A stretch of 64,000 bases of DNA from Brevibacterium renqingii (GCF_017808105.1 NZ_JADBHF010000015.1:18000-81999), one strand, 5' to 3'. Positions 24,933-33,333 are shown, counted from the stretch's first letter. A program made the numbers and translations. Notes: generated by a model from the letters alone, not told the origin.

Positions 24933-26627
24933 TCAGCTCCGCTCCGCCTCCGATCGCGCGGCTCCTTCGGGATGGTCCGTGGTGCTCACAGAGGGTGCCT
25001 GCGACGCATTGTCGTCGGCTTCCGATGCATGGTCCGAAGACGGCGCGAAATCTAGGGACTCCCCGTCTTCGACGACGAGCTTGATCTGGGAGGTATGTGC
25101 GATATCGCCGTTCTCGATCGCTGTTCTGACGACGTCTTCCTTCTCATCGGGGATGACAGGGATCTCTTCTCCGTCGCAGTCGACGAATTTGCCGTCGATG
25201 AAGCAGTCGCCCTCACGAAGGTCCTTGAGATTGGTCGGAGTGAGGTACCGGATCGGTTTCGCCGCGAATACCGAGGGATCCTTCGAATTGCCGGCAGTGA
25301 ACTCGTTGAACAGCAGATTGAGCAGGACAGCCATGATCGCCGCCGAGGAGATACCGGAATGGAACACCACTTGGAACCAGTTCGGGAATGCATCGTAGAC
25401 GTCCGGCTTCATCACCGGCAGCATCGCGAAGGCCAGTGAGGACGAGACGATGATGAGATTCATATTGCCTTCGAAGCTCACCGTCTTCAGGCTGCGAATG
25501 CCCGATCCGGTCACGGTGCCGAAGAGGATGAAGCCTGCGCCGCCGAGCACGGGCATCGGCACAGCGGCGACGACTTCGCCGAGGAATGGGATGAGTCCGA
25601 GTGCGACGAGGATGACGCCACCGGCCGAGACGACGAATCGGGACGTGATCCCCGACAGTGCGACCAGTCCCACATTCTGCGCGAATGCCGACTGAGTGAA
25701 CGAACCGAAGAACGGGGCGATGGTCGAGGACAGCATGTCCGCCCGCAGGCCGTTGGCCACTCGCTTCGAGTTCACCGGAGTTCCGACGATCTCGCCGACG
25801 GCGATGATATCGGCTGCGGTTTCGGTTTTGATGACGAGGATGACGATGAGCATCGACAGGATTGATGCGATGTCGAAAGTCGGCACTCCGAACGGCAGAA
25901 GCGCCGGCAGAGCCACGGGGGCGGAGGAACCGATCTCGGAGAAATCGGCCTTGCCCATCAGCGCTCCGATCGCAGTGCCGAGGACGAGGCCGATGAGTAT
26001 GGACAGTCGGGAGATCGTTGCGGATCCGACCTTGCTGAGCAGAAGGATGATGCCGAAGGTGATGAATGCCAAGAGGATATTGCTGATCGAGCCGTATCCG
26101 GCTGCTTCTTCGTCCCCGCCCATCGCCCAATCAGCAGCGGTGGGGATGAGGGTGAGGCCGATGGAGGTGATCACCACGCCGGTGACCACCGGCGGGAAGA
26201 ACCGGATGATCTTGGCGAAGAAGGGCGCGATGACGAAGCCGATGATGCTGGCGACGATGATCGAGCCGAAGATCGAGTTGACGGTCCCGCCACCCTGCAG
26301 GATGGCCAGCATGGTGGCGACGCCGGCGAATGACACGCCTTGGATGAGGGGAAGCTTTGAACCGATGAAGCCGAAGCCGATGCTCTGGATGAGTGTGGCG
26401 AGGCCGCCGACGAACAGGCTTGCCGTGACCATCTGTCCGCTTTCGGCGGGGGAGAGACCGGCCGCCCCGCCGATGATGATGGGCACGGCGATGATTCCGC
26501 CGTACATGGTGAGCACGTGCTGCAGGCCGTAGGCGAACTGCTGCGGCAGCGGCAGCCAGGCATCCTCGGGCCGGTCGGAATCCGGCGGAAGCGAGTTGAG
26601 ACGGCGTTTCGTGGACTTCTGTGTCAT
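24933..26627 (-). CDS. NCS2-family uracil/xanthine/urate permease
   Basis: 564 residues. An NCS2 (nucleobase-ascorbate) transporter with 14 predicted helices. It has PLPQQFAYGLQHVLTMYGG at helix 1, the substrate motif VIKTETAADIIAVGE in TM8, SAFAQNVGLVALSG in TM10, and GGAGFILFGTVTGSG. The pattern resembles PucK/UacT-type xanthine and urate carriers. A hydrophilic C-terminal tail of about 90 residues (after FNEFTAGNS) is longer than usual. The start at 26627 is supported by GGAAAG 10 bases upstream. An inverted repeat at 26724 may be the operator. Confidence 0.9.
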   Translation of the reverse strand: MTQKSTKRRLNSLPPDSDRPEDAWLPLPQQFAYGLQHVLTMYGGIIAVPIIIGGAAGLSPAESGQMVTASLFVGGLATLIQSIGFGFIGSKLPLIQGVSFAGVATMLAILQGGGTVNSIFGSIIVASIIGFVIAPFFAKIIRFFPPVVTGVVITSIGLTLIPTAADWAMGGDEEAAGYGSISNILLAFITFGIILLLSKVGSATISRLSILIGLVLGTAIGALMGKADFSEIGSSAPVALPALLPFGVPTFDIASILSMLIVILVIKTETAADIIAVGEIVGTPVNSKRVANGLRADMLSSTIAPFFGSFTQSAFAQNVGLVALSGITSRFVVSAGGVILVALGLIPFLGEVVAAVPMPVLGGAGFILFGTVTGSGIRSLKTVSFEGNMNLIIVSSSLAFAMLPVMKPDVYDAFPNWFQVVFHSGISSAAIMAVLLNLLFNEFTAGNSKDPSVFAAKPIRYLTPTNLKDLREGDCFIDGKFVDCDGEEIPVIPDEKEDVVRTAIENGDIAHTSQIKLVVEDGESLDFAPSSDHASEADDNASQAPSVSTTDHPEGAARSEAERS

Positions 26628-26723
26628 CGATAGAACTTTCCAGGAGGGTTTCTCAGCAAGGGGCTCAGACTCACCTACGTCGCTGCGGCTACGCGTCGAA
26701 CCTCTTATCTTTTTCGTATCGTG

Positions 26724-26749
26724 GATCACATTTTCCAGAAAATGTAATC
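26724..26749. promoter_or_regulatory. inverted repeat upstream of NCS2 permease
   Basis: Perfect ACATTTTC-CA-GAAAATGT (26728-26745), extended by GAT/ATC on the outside with one mismatch. It lies in a short AT-rich zone 100 bases before the permease start and is a likely operator for a purine- or stress-responsive repressor not encoded nearby. Confidence 0.55.
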
Positions 26750-26837
26750 CTGATCACCCTCTTCCCTTTTCACGTCCAAGTCAAATCTGACTCTTCGGTA
26801 ACCGGGCCTGCGACCCACCTCGCCGAGGCGGCCCCGC

Positions 26838-28031
26838 TCAGCTCTCGATCCACTCCTTGAGCCGGCCGAGACCGGTCGTGATCGCGGACTCGTCGATGCC
26901 CGAGTAGGCCAGTCGGATATACGACCTCTCCTCCCCCGGCTGCGGGGCCCCGAAGTGCTCACGCGTGCAGAAGGAGACTCCTGTGGCGTGCAGCGCCTCG
27001 GTGGAGAAGTCCGCCAAGGTCGAGATCCCCTTGGCGGCCATCGCCTCGGTGACGTCGGGGAAGACGTAGAACGTCGAACCCGGCGTGGCCACACTCATGC
27101 CGGGGATCTCGTTGATCAGGCGGCAGGTGGCATCGCGACGCTTGCGAAGCACCTCGAGCATCTGCCCCACCGGCCCCTGCGGTCCGCGCAGCGCCGCGAT
27201 GCCCGCCCACTGCACGTACTGGTTGGTGCAGGATTCGTCGTTGGTGTTCATCGTCGAGATCGCCTCGGCGACGGCTTTCGGAGCCACCGCGCACCCGAGC
27301 CTGGATCCGGTCATCGCGTACTTCTTCGAGAACGTGTAGAGGATGACGGTCCGCTCACGCATTCCCGGCAGCGCGGCGATGGACTGCGAGCGTCCCTTGT
27401 AGCGCATCTCGAAATAGGCTTCATCGGAGAGCACCCACAGGTCGAATTCCTGCGCGATGGCGGCCACGGCTTCGCGCTCGGCCGGAGTCGACTCGGCCGA
27501 GATCGGGTTCTGCAGGTCGTTGTAGATGATCGCCGTCGTGTTCTCGTCGATCGAGGCCCGCAGATGGTCGAGGTCGATGGCGAAGCCGCCCTCGGTCGGC
27601 ACGTATCGGTAGGGCAGTGCGGTGCCGCCGAGGTATTCGATCTGGGATTCGTAGATCGGGAACCCGGGATTCGGATAGAGCACACCGTCGCCGGGGTCCA
27701 TCACGGCTTGGAGGAACTTCGTGATCACGGGTTTGCCCCCGGTGGTCACGACGACCTCGGCGGGGTCGATCGTGATGCCGCGCCGCGAACCGATGTCATC
27801 GGCCAGGGCCTCGCGCAGCTCAGGGATGCCGGGACCGGGGCAGTAACCCGTCTTGCCGTCGCGGATGGCCTGCTCGATCGCCTCGACGATGTGGCCGGCC
27901 ATAGGAAAATTGAGATCGCCGAGGTGGAACGGGAAGACCTCGTTCCCCTGTGCCTTCCACTCGGCGGCGGCCTGGGCAACACGGAACGCGGTCTCGGTGC
28001 CGAGGTTGTCCAAGCGGCGAGCAGTCTTCAT
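26838..28031 (-). CDS. PLP-dependent aminotransferase (class I/II)
   Basis: A 397-residue fold-type I aminotransferase. Motifs: GYCPGPGIPELREAL, a PNPGFPIYES turn, YNDLQNPIS, LSDEAYFEM, and the PLP lysine in YTFSKKYAMTGSRLG. The closest general group is aspartate/aromatic-type aminotransferases with the CPGPGI substrate loop. Substrate unknown. It is monocistronic by spacing. Confidence 0.88.
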   Translation of the reverse strand: MKTARRLDNLGTETAFRVAQAAAEWKAQGNEVFPFHLGDLNFPMAGHIVEAIEQAIRDGKTGYCPGPGIPELREALADDIGSRRGITIDPAEVVVTTGGKPVITKFLQAVMDPGDGVLYPNPGFPIYESQIEYLGGTALPYRYVPTEGGFAIDLDHLRASIDENTTAIIYNDLQNPISAESTPAEREAVAAIAQEFDLWVLSDEAYFEMRYKGRSQSIAALPGMRERTVILYTFSKKYAMTGSRLGCAVAPKAVAEAISTMNTNDESCTNQYVQWAGIAALRGPQGPVGQMLEVLRKRRDATCRLINEIPGMSVATPGSTFYVFPDVTEAMAAKGISTLADFSTEALHATGVSFCTREHFGAPQPGEERSYIRLAYSGIDESAITTGLGRLKEWIES

Positions 28032-28188
28032 CGTCGGCTCCTTCGAATGCGCGGGCGTGCGGGGTCCGACAGCGATCCCGGCGCAGGGTTCACAAGGGTC
28101 TCCTGCATTGGGTTCAGAGGCGGACCTCGTCGGCCGAGACGGCCTTATCCCACACCTTAGGGGACTTCGTGGTGCACCGACAGAGTCA

Positions 28189-28207
28189 CCGGCCGATCAG
28201 CGGCCGG
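28189..28207. terminator. hairpin downstream of MBL-rhodanese gene (distal)
   Basis: CCGGCCG-ATCAG-CGGCCGG, a perfect 7-bp stem between the aminotransferase start and the end of the MBL-rhodanese gene. Confidence 0.45.
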
Positions 28208-28233
28208 ACTGGTCGCCAACTCCGCACAGGCGA

Positions 28234-28268
28234 CCGGCCCCGCAGCGTACCTCTCGCCGCGGGGCCGG
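28234..28268 (-). terminator. hairpin downstream of MBL-rhodanese gene
   Basis: CCGGCCCCGC (28234-28243) pairs perfectly with GCGGGGCCGG (28259-28268), 35 bases past the stop of the MBL-rhodanese gene. There is no T-run. Confidence 0.55.
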
Positions 28269-28302
28269 CAGACCCGGGTTCGGCCGATGCGCCCGAGCGG
28301 GC

Positions 28303-29691
28303 TCAGGAGTTCTTCCAGGCGCTCCAGGCCGCATAGCTGCCGTCGAGTTCGGCGACGTCATGGCCGGCCCGTCGCAGCGTGCTCGCCGCGACCGAATTGC
28401 GCACGCCGGTCTGGCAGTAGGTGACGAATGTGCCTGAGTGGGGCAGCTCGTCCTGGTGCCACAGGACACGTCCGGCGCTGAGTTGCTGGGAGCCGGGAAC
28501 GTGCCCGTCGGCGTGCTCGGTCTTGTTCCGCACATCGACCACACCAGCGGCGTCGAAGCTGTCGAGGTCTTCGGGGCGCACGACCTGCGGGACTGTCGTC
28601 GGCAACCCGTCGATGCCTGTGACAAAGCTGCTGACTTCGTCGATGCCCACACGCAGAAGGCGATCGCGGATGTCTTCTGCCGCGTCCTGATCGTCGGCCA
28701 GGATGAAGATCGGCCGGGTGTCGGTCTCGGGGTCGATCGCCCAGGCGCCGTGACTGGCGATCTTGCCGGGGTTGGGCAGATTGATGGCGTTGACGACGCT
28801 CGCCTCGTGGACCTGCTCGACGGGTCGGGTGTCGATGAAGGTCACCGAGTCGGCGCTGACCTCGGGCGCCAGATCGGCGGTATCCGCCTCGGGCAGCGGC
28901 CCGCGCGTTCCGAGGATCGCCGGACCGGCGACGTTCTGCCTCTTCATCCGGCTGAAGTAGGCGTGGGCGTCGGGCTGGCCGTCGAGCAGCTCGTCGACGA
29001 AGCCCTGTTCGTCATCGGCGGCCAGATGCTTGCCCCACCAGGAGAACAGACGCTCGTAGCCCACCGTCGTCGTCGGCACCGCGCCCAGGGCCTTGCCGCA
29101 GGCGCTGCCGGCACCGTGAGCGGGCAGGACCTGAACGTAGTCGGGAAGAGCGAGGAATTTGTCGCGCAGACTGGCGAAGAGTTGGCGCGCGCCCTCATAG
29201 CGGGTGTCTTCGGCTCCCATCGCCTCATCGAGCAGGTCGGGGCGACCGGTGTCGCCGACGAAGACGAAGTCACCGGTGAGGACGAATCCCGGCTGGTCGG
29301 CAAATGCGCCGTCGGTGACGAGGTACGACAGATGCTCGGGAGTGTGCCCGGGCGTGTGCATCGCCGTGATCACGATGTTGCCGAGGCTGAACTCGTCTCC
29401 GTCACGCAGCCGTGTGCCCTCGAAGGCGTACTGCCATTCGTCTCCGCCCTCACCGGAGACGTAGATCTGCGCGTCAGTGGCTGCGGCCAGTTCGCGGGTT
29501 CCGGACAGATAGTCGGCGTGGACGTGCGTTTCGGTCACTGCGGTGATCGTCATGTCGTTCTTCGCGGCGAGGTCGAGGTAGACACCGACATCGCGTCGCG
29601 GGTCGACGACGAGCGCAGTGCCGTTCGCCTGGCAGCCGATGAAGTAGCTCGCCTGTGCCAGGTCTTCGTCGTAGATGCGTTCGAGAAGCAT
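28303..29691 (-). CDS. CstB-like persulfide dioxygenase-rhodanese fusion (MBL fold)
   Basis: 462 residues in three domains. Residues 1-250 are an ETHE1-type metallo-beta-lactamase dioxygenase with iron ligands in THVHADY (H56, H58, D60), HTPGHTPEH (H112, H116) and LTGDFVFVGD. About 260-355 is a degenerate rhodanese in which the active-site Cys position is replaced (FILADDQDAAED). The C-terminal rhodanese has an intact VTYCQTGVR active-site loop. This MBL, pseudo-rhodanese, rhodanese order is that of CstB, which converts low-molecular-weight and CoA persulfides to thiosulfate or sulfite. A CstR-type operator is 96 bases upstream of the start at 29691. Confidence 0.88.
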   Translation of the reverse strand: MLLERIYDEDLAQASYFIGCQANGTALVVDPRRDVGVYLDLAAKNDMTITAVTETHVHADYLSGTRELAAATDAQIYVSGEGGDEWQYAFEGTRLRDGDEFSLGNIVITAMHTPGHTPEHLSYLVTDGAFADQPGFVLTGDFVFVGDTGRPDLLDEAMGAEDTRYEGARQLFASLRDKFLALPDYVQVLPAHGAGSACGKALGAVPTTTVGYERLFSWWGKHLAADDEQGFVDELLDGQPDAHAYFSRMKRQNVAGPAILGTRGPLPEADTADLAPEVSADSVTFIDTRPVEQVHEASVVNAINLPNPGKIASHGAWAIDPETDTRPIFILADDQDAAEDIRDRLLRVGIDEVSSFVTGIDGLPTTVPQVVRPEDLDSFDAAGVVDVRNKTEHADGHVPGSQQLSAGRVLWHQDELPHSGTFVTYCQTGVRNSVAASTLRRAGHDVAELDGSYAAWSAWKNS

Positions 29692-29786
29692 AGGTCTTCT
29701 CACTTTCCCCGGTCGATGCTGCGTTCGGGCCTGCGGCCCACTATCGGTCGACCAGATTGACATCGGTTCTTGAAAAGATTCAACAC

Positions 29787-29802
29787 ATACCCCTGCGGGT
29801 AT
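29787..29802. promoter_or_regulatory. CstR-type operator 1
   Basis: ATACCC-CTGC-GGGTAT lies upstream of the MBL-rhodanese gene. It has the same ATACCC-N4-GGGTAT pattern as the site at 30893 and resembles known GC-tract operators of CsoR/CstR-family repressors. Confidence 0.8.
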
Positions 29803-29808
29803 ATTCCA

Positions 29809-29863
29809 CTGCGCGTCGAGAGCCTCGCCGAGCTGGCCCTGCGCGTCGAGAGCCCGGCCGAGC
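29809..29863. repeat. two 25-bp direct repeats, 30-bp period
   Basis: CTGCGCGTCGAGAGCCTCGC continues CGAGC at 29809-29833. It recurs at 29839-29863 with two changes, immediately next to the CstR-type operator and just after the tauE stop. Confidence 0.8.
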
Positions 29864-29872
29864 GCAGAATCC

Positions 29873-30628
29873 TCACCACGTCACCAGAGTGCTGACGGCG
29901 ACGAAGGCCGCAACGACGAGGACGAGAACTGCGAATCCGCGCTTGAGCACTGTGTTCGACAGCGACCGCCCCAAGCGTCCCGCGACCAGCGAGGCGACCA
30001 TCGCGGCTGCGGCGAAGACCAGAGTCGGCCCCCAATCGAGATTGAGGTCACCGAGGTGGGAGAGGAAGCCTCCCAGGGAGTTGATGACGATGACGACCAA
30101 GGAGGTGCCCACGGCCACCGACATCGGCATCCCGAGGATGAGCGTCAGGGCCGGAACGATGAGAAAGCCTCCCCCGACACCGAGGAGGCCGGTGAGAAAG
30201 CCGACGACGAGTCCGGTTCCGATCGCCTTCGGAAGCAGCTTCCGCCAGGTCGGCGCTTCCTCATCGGCGCCGGCGGAGCCGCCGGAGGGCAGGAGCATCC
30301 GCACCCCGGCCAGGACCATGATCGCGGCGAAGACGAGCAACAGCACGGGCTGGCTCAGGTGGGAGTTGACCGCCGTACCGACGACGGCGGTGAGTGCGCC
30401 CGAGAAGCCGATCGTCAGGGCCAGTCGCCAGTCGACGTCGCGACGCATGCGCGGCAGGACGGCCACCGCCGAGGAGGCGCCGACGACGATGAGTGAACTG
30501 GGCACGGCGTCGGACATCGACAGACCGACCCCGTAGACGAGCGCCGGAACTGCGAGGATCGAGCCTCCGCCGCCGACGAGCCCGAGCAGGGCCCCGACGA
30601 TCAGACCGAAGCCGAGCGCCGCGATCAT
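29873..30628 (-). CDS. TauE/SafE-family sulfite/sulfonate exporter
   Basis: A 251-residue membrane protein with eight hydrophobic helices and the two internal TauE repeats: GALLGLVGGGGSILAVPALVYG at the N-terminus and GFLTGLLGVGGGFLIVPALT in the second half. The family exports sulfite, sulfoacetate or related anions. Its place between the CstB-like enzyme and the CstR-like regulator argues for export of sulfite formed from persulfide oxidation, as in staphylococcal cst loci. Confidence 0.9.
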   Translation of the reverse strand: MIAALGFGLIVGALLGLVGGGGSILAVPALVYGVGLSMSDAVPSSLIVVGASSAVAVLPRMRRDVDWRLALTIGFSGALTAVVGTAVNSHLSQPVLLLVFAAIMVLAGVRMLLPSGGSAGADEEAPTWRKLLPKAIGTGLVVGFLTGLLGVGGGFLIVPALTLILGMPMSVAVGTSLVVIVINSLGGFLSHLGDLNLDWGPTLVFAAAAMVASLVAGRLGRSLSNTVLKRGFAVLVLVVAAFVAVSTLVTW

Positions 30629-30674
30629 CGACTGCCTCTTCCGACTGCCTCAGCTCCGTCCATGCGGAGCCGGC

Positions 30675-30860
30675 TCACCGTCCGAACAGGCGGGAGAAGA
30701 ATCCCGGTCGCTGCGCCCGCGCAGCATCCTGCTCGGCCTGCGAATGCTTGCCGTTGCACCACTGGCCAGCGGGGACTTCGGCCTTGACTTGCGCGATGTG
30801 CTGGCCGCATCCGGCCCAGGTGGTTTTTCCGCAGGTGCTGCAGCGAGTCGCTCGACACAT
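30675..30860 (-). CDS. small Cys-rich protein, putative zinc-binding
   Basis: 61 residues from the ATG at 30860. The N-terminus MCRATRCSTCGKTTWAGCGQH has a CxxCGK(T)TWxGCGxH core. Additional ligands are Cys in QWCNGKH, and the C-terminus is basic and hydrophobic (FFSRLFGR). Short proteins with this CxxCGKTTWxGCG motif are widespread in bacteria and fungi and have no assigned function. Here it is transcribed divergently from the CstR-like repressor, with a CstR-type operator between the two starts, so a role in persulfide or thiol homeostasis is suggested by context. The stop is 46 bases before the TauE start, so the two are probably co-transcribed. Confidence 0.85.
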   Translation of the reverse strand: MCRATRCSTCGKTTWAGCGQHIAQVKAEVPAGQWCNGKHSQAEQDAARAQRPGFFSRLFGR

Positions 30861-30892
30861 GATCGACCTTCTTCTCTCGAATTCATCAATAT

Positions 30893-30908
30893 ATACCCTA
30901 TGGGGTAT
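30893..30908. promoter_or_regulatory. CstR-type operator 2
   Basis: ATACCC-TATG-GGGTAT lies between the small Cys-rich gene (start 30860, minus) and the CstR-like gene (start 30972, plus). It is placed to control both divergent transcripts. Confidence 0.85.
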
Positions 30909-30971
30909 GCTGATGATTGTAGCGGGTTGTCCGCCAGCGATGTCAACACCACTGTTGAGGAGGAGAGTCGA

Positions 30972-31265
30972 ATGGATGACCAGATTGCGGCGAGTCAGGA
31001 TGCCGCGAGCACTGCCGAAGCGAAGCGGGCGATCGTCAACCGTCTGCGGCGCGCGGAAGGACAGCTGGCCGCTGTCACGCGCGCCGTCGAGGAGGACGCC
31101 GGATGCCGGACGGTGGTCCAGCGCCTGTCGGCCGTGTCCAAGGCCCTGGATCGGGCAGGGTTCCTCGTGATCTCCACGGCCCTCGAAGAGTGCCTGGCCG
31201 ATCCGGACAATCCCGAAGGGATCAAACCCGAAGAGCTGCAGAAGCTCTTCATGTCCCTGGCCTGA
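30972..31265 (+). CDS. CsoR/CstR-family repressor, persulfide-sensing type
   Basis: A 97-residue DUF156 (CsoR/RcnR/CstR) all-helical repressor. It has the family helix RAIVNRLRRAEGQLAAVTRAV and two conserved Cys, C45 and C74, 29 residues apart as in CsoR. The His expected four residues before the second Cys in copper sensors is Ala70. Two Cys without the His is the CstR pattern, which senses persulfides by forming sulfur bridges between the thiols. The start ATG at 30972 follows GAGGAGAG. Neighbouring genes (CstB-like, TauE) fit sulfide/persulfide stress. Confidence 0.88.
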   Translation: MDDQIAASQDAASTAEAKRAIVNRLRRAEGQLAAVTRAVEEDAGCRTVVQRLSAVSKALDRAGFLVISTALEECLADPDNPEGIKPEELQKLFMSLA

Positions 31266-31299
31266 GCCGTCTCTGCCCGCAGCCGAGCAATAAGGCCGG

Positions 31300-31857
31300 T
31301 CAGTCCACGGCCAGAGCCGCGCGTCCGGCCAGCAGGCACCACAGCCCGATGGCCAGCAGCACCGGGGCGCCGAGGACACCGCACCAGAAGCTCGGCGCGG
31401 CGAGGCTGCGGGGGAGGAAGAACGCAATGATCGCGATGAGCGTGATGAGCGCCCCCGCGAGGTGGAGTACCGGCTGGGCGAAGACGACGGCGAGCGCGAA
31501 GAAGTGGATGCCGACGATCGCGAGGATGAGCGGGGCGACCGCCTCGGCGTGGCCGGACCGGAGGGCGAAGAAGCTGAGCACGGCGGCCGCGACGATCTCC
31601 GCCCAGACCACGACGATGTAGATCGTGAAGGCGGTCGTGCCCGTGGCGATCGCACTCGGTTCGGACCAATTGCCGCTGGCCAGGAAGATGCTCGGCAACG
31701 CCAGGGCGAGCCCGGCCGCCGAGAGTCCGCCGAGGATGATCCGGAAGACGGCTCGATCCGGTGGGGCCTCCTGCGCCCATCCGGACCAGATGAACGCAGC
31801 GAGGCCGAACACCGCGCCGATCATCACCAAGTCGCGCGGGAAGGACAGGTCGATCAT
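31300..31857 (-). CDS. hypothetical integral membrane protein
   Basis: 185 residues with six hydrophobic helices and few charges. The regular pattern (RIILGGLSAAGLALALPS, FTIYIVVVWAEIVAAAVLS, ILAIVGIHFFALAVVF, LITLIAIIAFFLP) looks like a small six-helix integral protein. No domain recognised. It is convergent with the CstR-like gene with 34 bases between the stops. Confidence 0.75.
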   Translation of the reverse strand: MIDLSFPRDLVMIGAVFGLAAFIWSGWAQEAPPDRAVFRIILGGLSAAGLALALPSIFLASGNWSEPSAIATGTTAFTIYIVVVWAEIVAAAVLSFFALRSGHAEAVAPLILAIVGIHFFALAVVFAQPVLHLAGALITLIAIIAFFLPRSLAAPSFWCGVLGAPVLLAIGLWCLLAGRAALAVD

Positions 31858-31920
31858 CGCTGATCCCTTTCACCCAAGGCAGGCTGTCCTTCGAGTCTAG
31901 CCCGGGTTCGGGATTCCGGT

Positions 31921-32706
31921 TCAGTCCCAGATGTCGTCGCCGCGGCTGAGGGCGTCGAACCCGCCGTCGACGAAGATGATCTGCCCGGTCATGCGTGAAT
32001 TCTCGGCGGAGACGAGGAAGGCGTGCACGGCCCCGATGTCCTCGGCGTCGGCGGGGCCGTTGAAGGGCGTGGGCATGGCCGTCGCGGCCTGCTTCCGTCC
32101 CTCTTCGGAGGCGAAGAGCTCCTTCGTCATCGCGGTGCGCACCTGGCCGGGTCCGACCCCGTTGATGCCGATCCCCAGCCCGGCGTAGTCACCGGTGGGC
32201 GCGACTCGGCGGATCCACCGCGAGATCGCCCGCTTCGAACTCGAGTAGTTCGCATAGCCGACCTCGGGCCCTTGGTCTGCCAGTTCGGCGCCGCGGGACA
32301 GGGCCGCCTCGGCGTCTCCGGCCAGCAGAAGATCGACGAGCGTCTCGTCGTTTCCCTGCAGCGTCGCCGCCGAGGTGGTCACGCTGATCCGCGGGGCGTC
32401 GGATTCGACGAGCAGCGGACGCATAGCTTCGATGAGCCGGACGGTGCCGATGTAGTTGATCTTCGGCGACAGCGGGGTCGGCGAGGAGACGCCGGCATTG
32501 GCCACAAGGCCGTCGATCCGTCCGCCGCTGATCTCGGCGATCTTCTGGGAGACCCGTGCGATGGAGTCCCGGTCGCCCAGGTCGCCGGTGACGTCTCCGC
32601 GTTCGAGGTCGACGCGGATGACGGTGTCCCCCTGGCGCTCGAGGATGGCGGCGGTCGCCTCCCCGATTCCCGATGCTGCTCCGGTGACGACGATTGTCCG
32701 TGCCAT
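31921..32706 (-). CDS. short-chain dehydrogenase/reductase
   Basis: A 261-residue SDR: VVTGAASGIGEATAAIL, NAGVSS, catalytic Ser in ISVTTSAA and YSSSK (Tyr-x3-Lys). A C-terminal segment FLVSAENSRMTGQIIFVDGGFDAL is typical of the 3-alpha-hydroxysteroid dehydrogenase/carbonyl reductase group. Substrate not predictable. Confidence 0.88.
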   Translation of the reverse strand: MARTIVVTGAASGIGEATAAILERQGDTVIRVDLERGDVTGDLGDRDSIARVSQKIAEISGGRIDGLVANAGVSSPTPLSPKINYIGTVRLIEAMRPLLVESDAPRISVTTSAATLQGNDETLVDLLLAGDAEAALSRGAELADQGPEVGYANYSSSKRAISRWIRRVAPTGDYAGLGIGINGVGPGQVRTAMTKELFASEEGRKQAATAMPTPFNGPADAEDIGAVHAFLVSAENSRMTGQIIFVDGGFDALSRGDDIWD

Positions 32707-32722
32707 GATGCTCCCTCTCTCA

Positions 32723-32790
32723 GTCTTCGTGCGGGTTCGGTCTTCGTGCGGGTTTGGTCTTCGTGCGGGCTCAGTCCTCGTGTGGGGCGA
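32723..32790. repeat. 17-bp tandem repeat, four copies, spanning the cupin stop codon
   Basis: GTCTTCGTGCGGGTTCG and three diverged copies are head to tail at 32723, 32740, 32757 and 32774. The fourth copy codes for the C-terminal residues APHED of the cupin gene and the third contains its stop codon. The array therefore appears to be an amplification of the 3' end of that gene. Confidence 0.85.
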
Positions 32791-33151
32791 TGAAGAGCTT
32801 CCGCAAGGGTGCCTCGTCGATGAACCAGCGGGTCTTCATCCCGTCCTCGAGGCGCACCAGCGTTCCCGGCGCCAGGGCGATATCGGATCGGACCGGCTCG
32901 TCGAACTCGATCCGGCCGGTCCCGGAGACGACGAGGAAGACCTCCTCGCCTTCGACGTCGCGCATCGCCCCGGCGCTCATCTCCCACAGTCCGTAGTCGG
33001 CTCCGGCGATCGTGCCGAGGTCGGCGAAGGCGGTGGTCGTCGCGTCGTCGGTCTCCCCCGCCGAGGCGGCTGCACCGATTGTCTGCCAGTCCTCGATGGG
33101 TTCGTGGTCGAGAGGGAATTCACGGGCGTCGATCGGCTCCATTGCGCTCAT
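32771..33151 (-). CDS. cupin-domain protein
   Basis: A 126-residue single cupin (DUF861/EutQ-like). The core is GLWEMSAGAMRDVEGEEVFLVVSGTGRIEFD, with the first metal motif reduced, and PGTLVRLEDGMKTRWFI. Starts at 33151 (MSAMEP) or 33142 are possible. It is divergent from a FAD amine oxidase gene, and such cupins often accompany amine or ureide catabolic genes. Function unknown. Confidence 0.8.
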   Translation of the reverse strand: MSAMEPIDAREFPLDHEPIEDWQTIGAAASAGETDDATTTAFADLGTIAGADYGLWEMSAGAMRDVEGEEVFLVVSGTGRIEFDEPVRSDIALAPGTLVRLEDGMKTRWFIDEAPLRKLFIAPHED

Positions 33152-33333
33152 GCGATCAGTGTAGCCAGACAGTCTCCGGTTCGGCGAACAAGGCCGCGTA
33201 TTCAGAACCTGCCGTCGGCGGTTCCAGCAGGCAATACGTTCGGGAACAACCATTTACTTCGCTCCTGGCGTGAGATAGAACTGATTCCGTACGCGCTGAC
33301 GACCCGCACGCGTCGATGACCAGGAGTTGATCC

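Noticed and set aside
28189..28268. Riboswitch upstream of the aminotransferase
   Set aside because: The two hairpins are better explained as terminators for the gene ending at 28303, and no known aptamer motif is visible.
30972..31265. Copper-sensing CsoR
   Set aside because: The His needed for Cu(I) coordination is Ala70, and neighbours are sulfur rather than copper genes.
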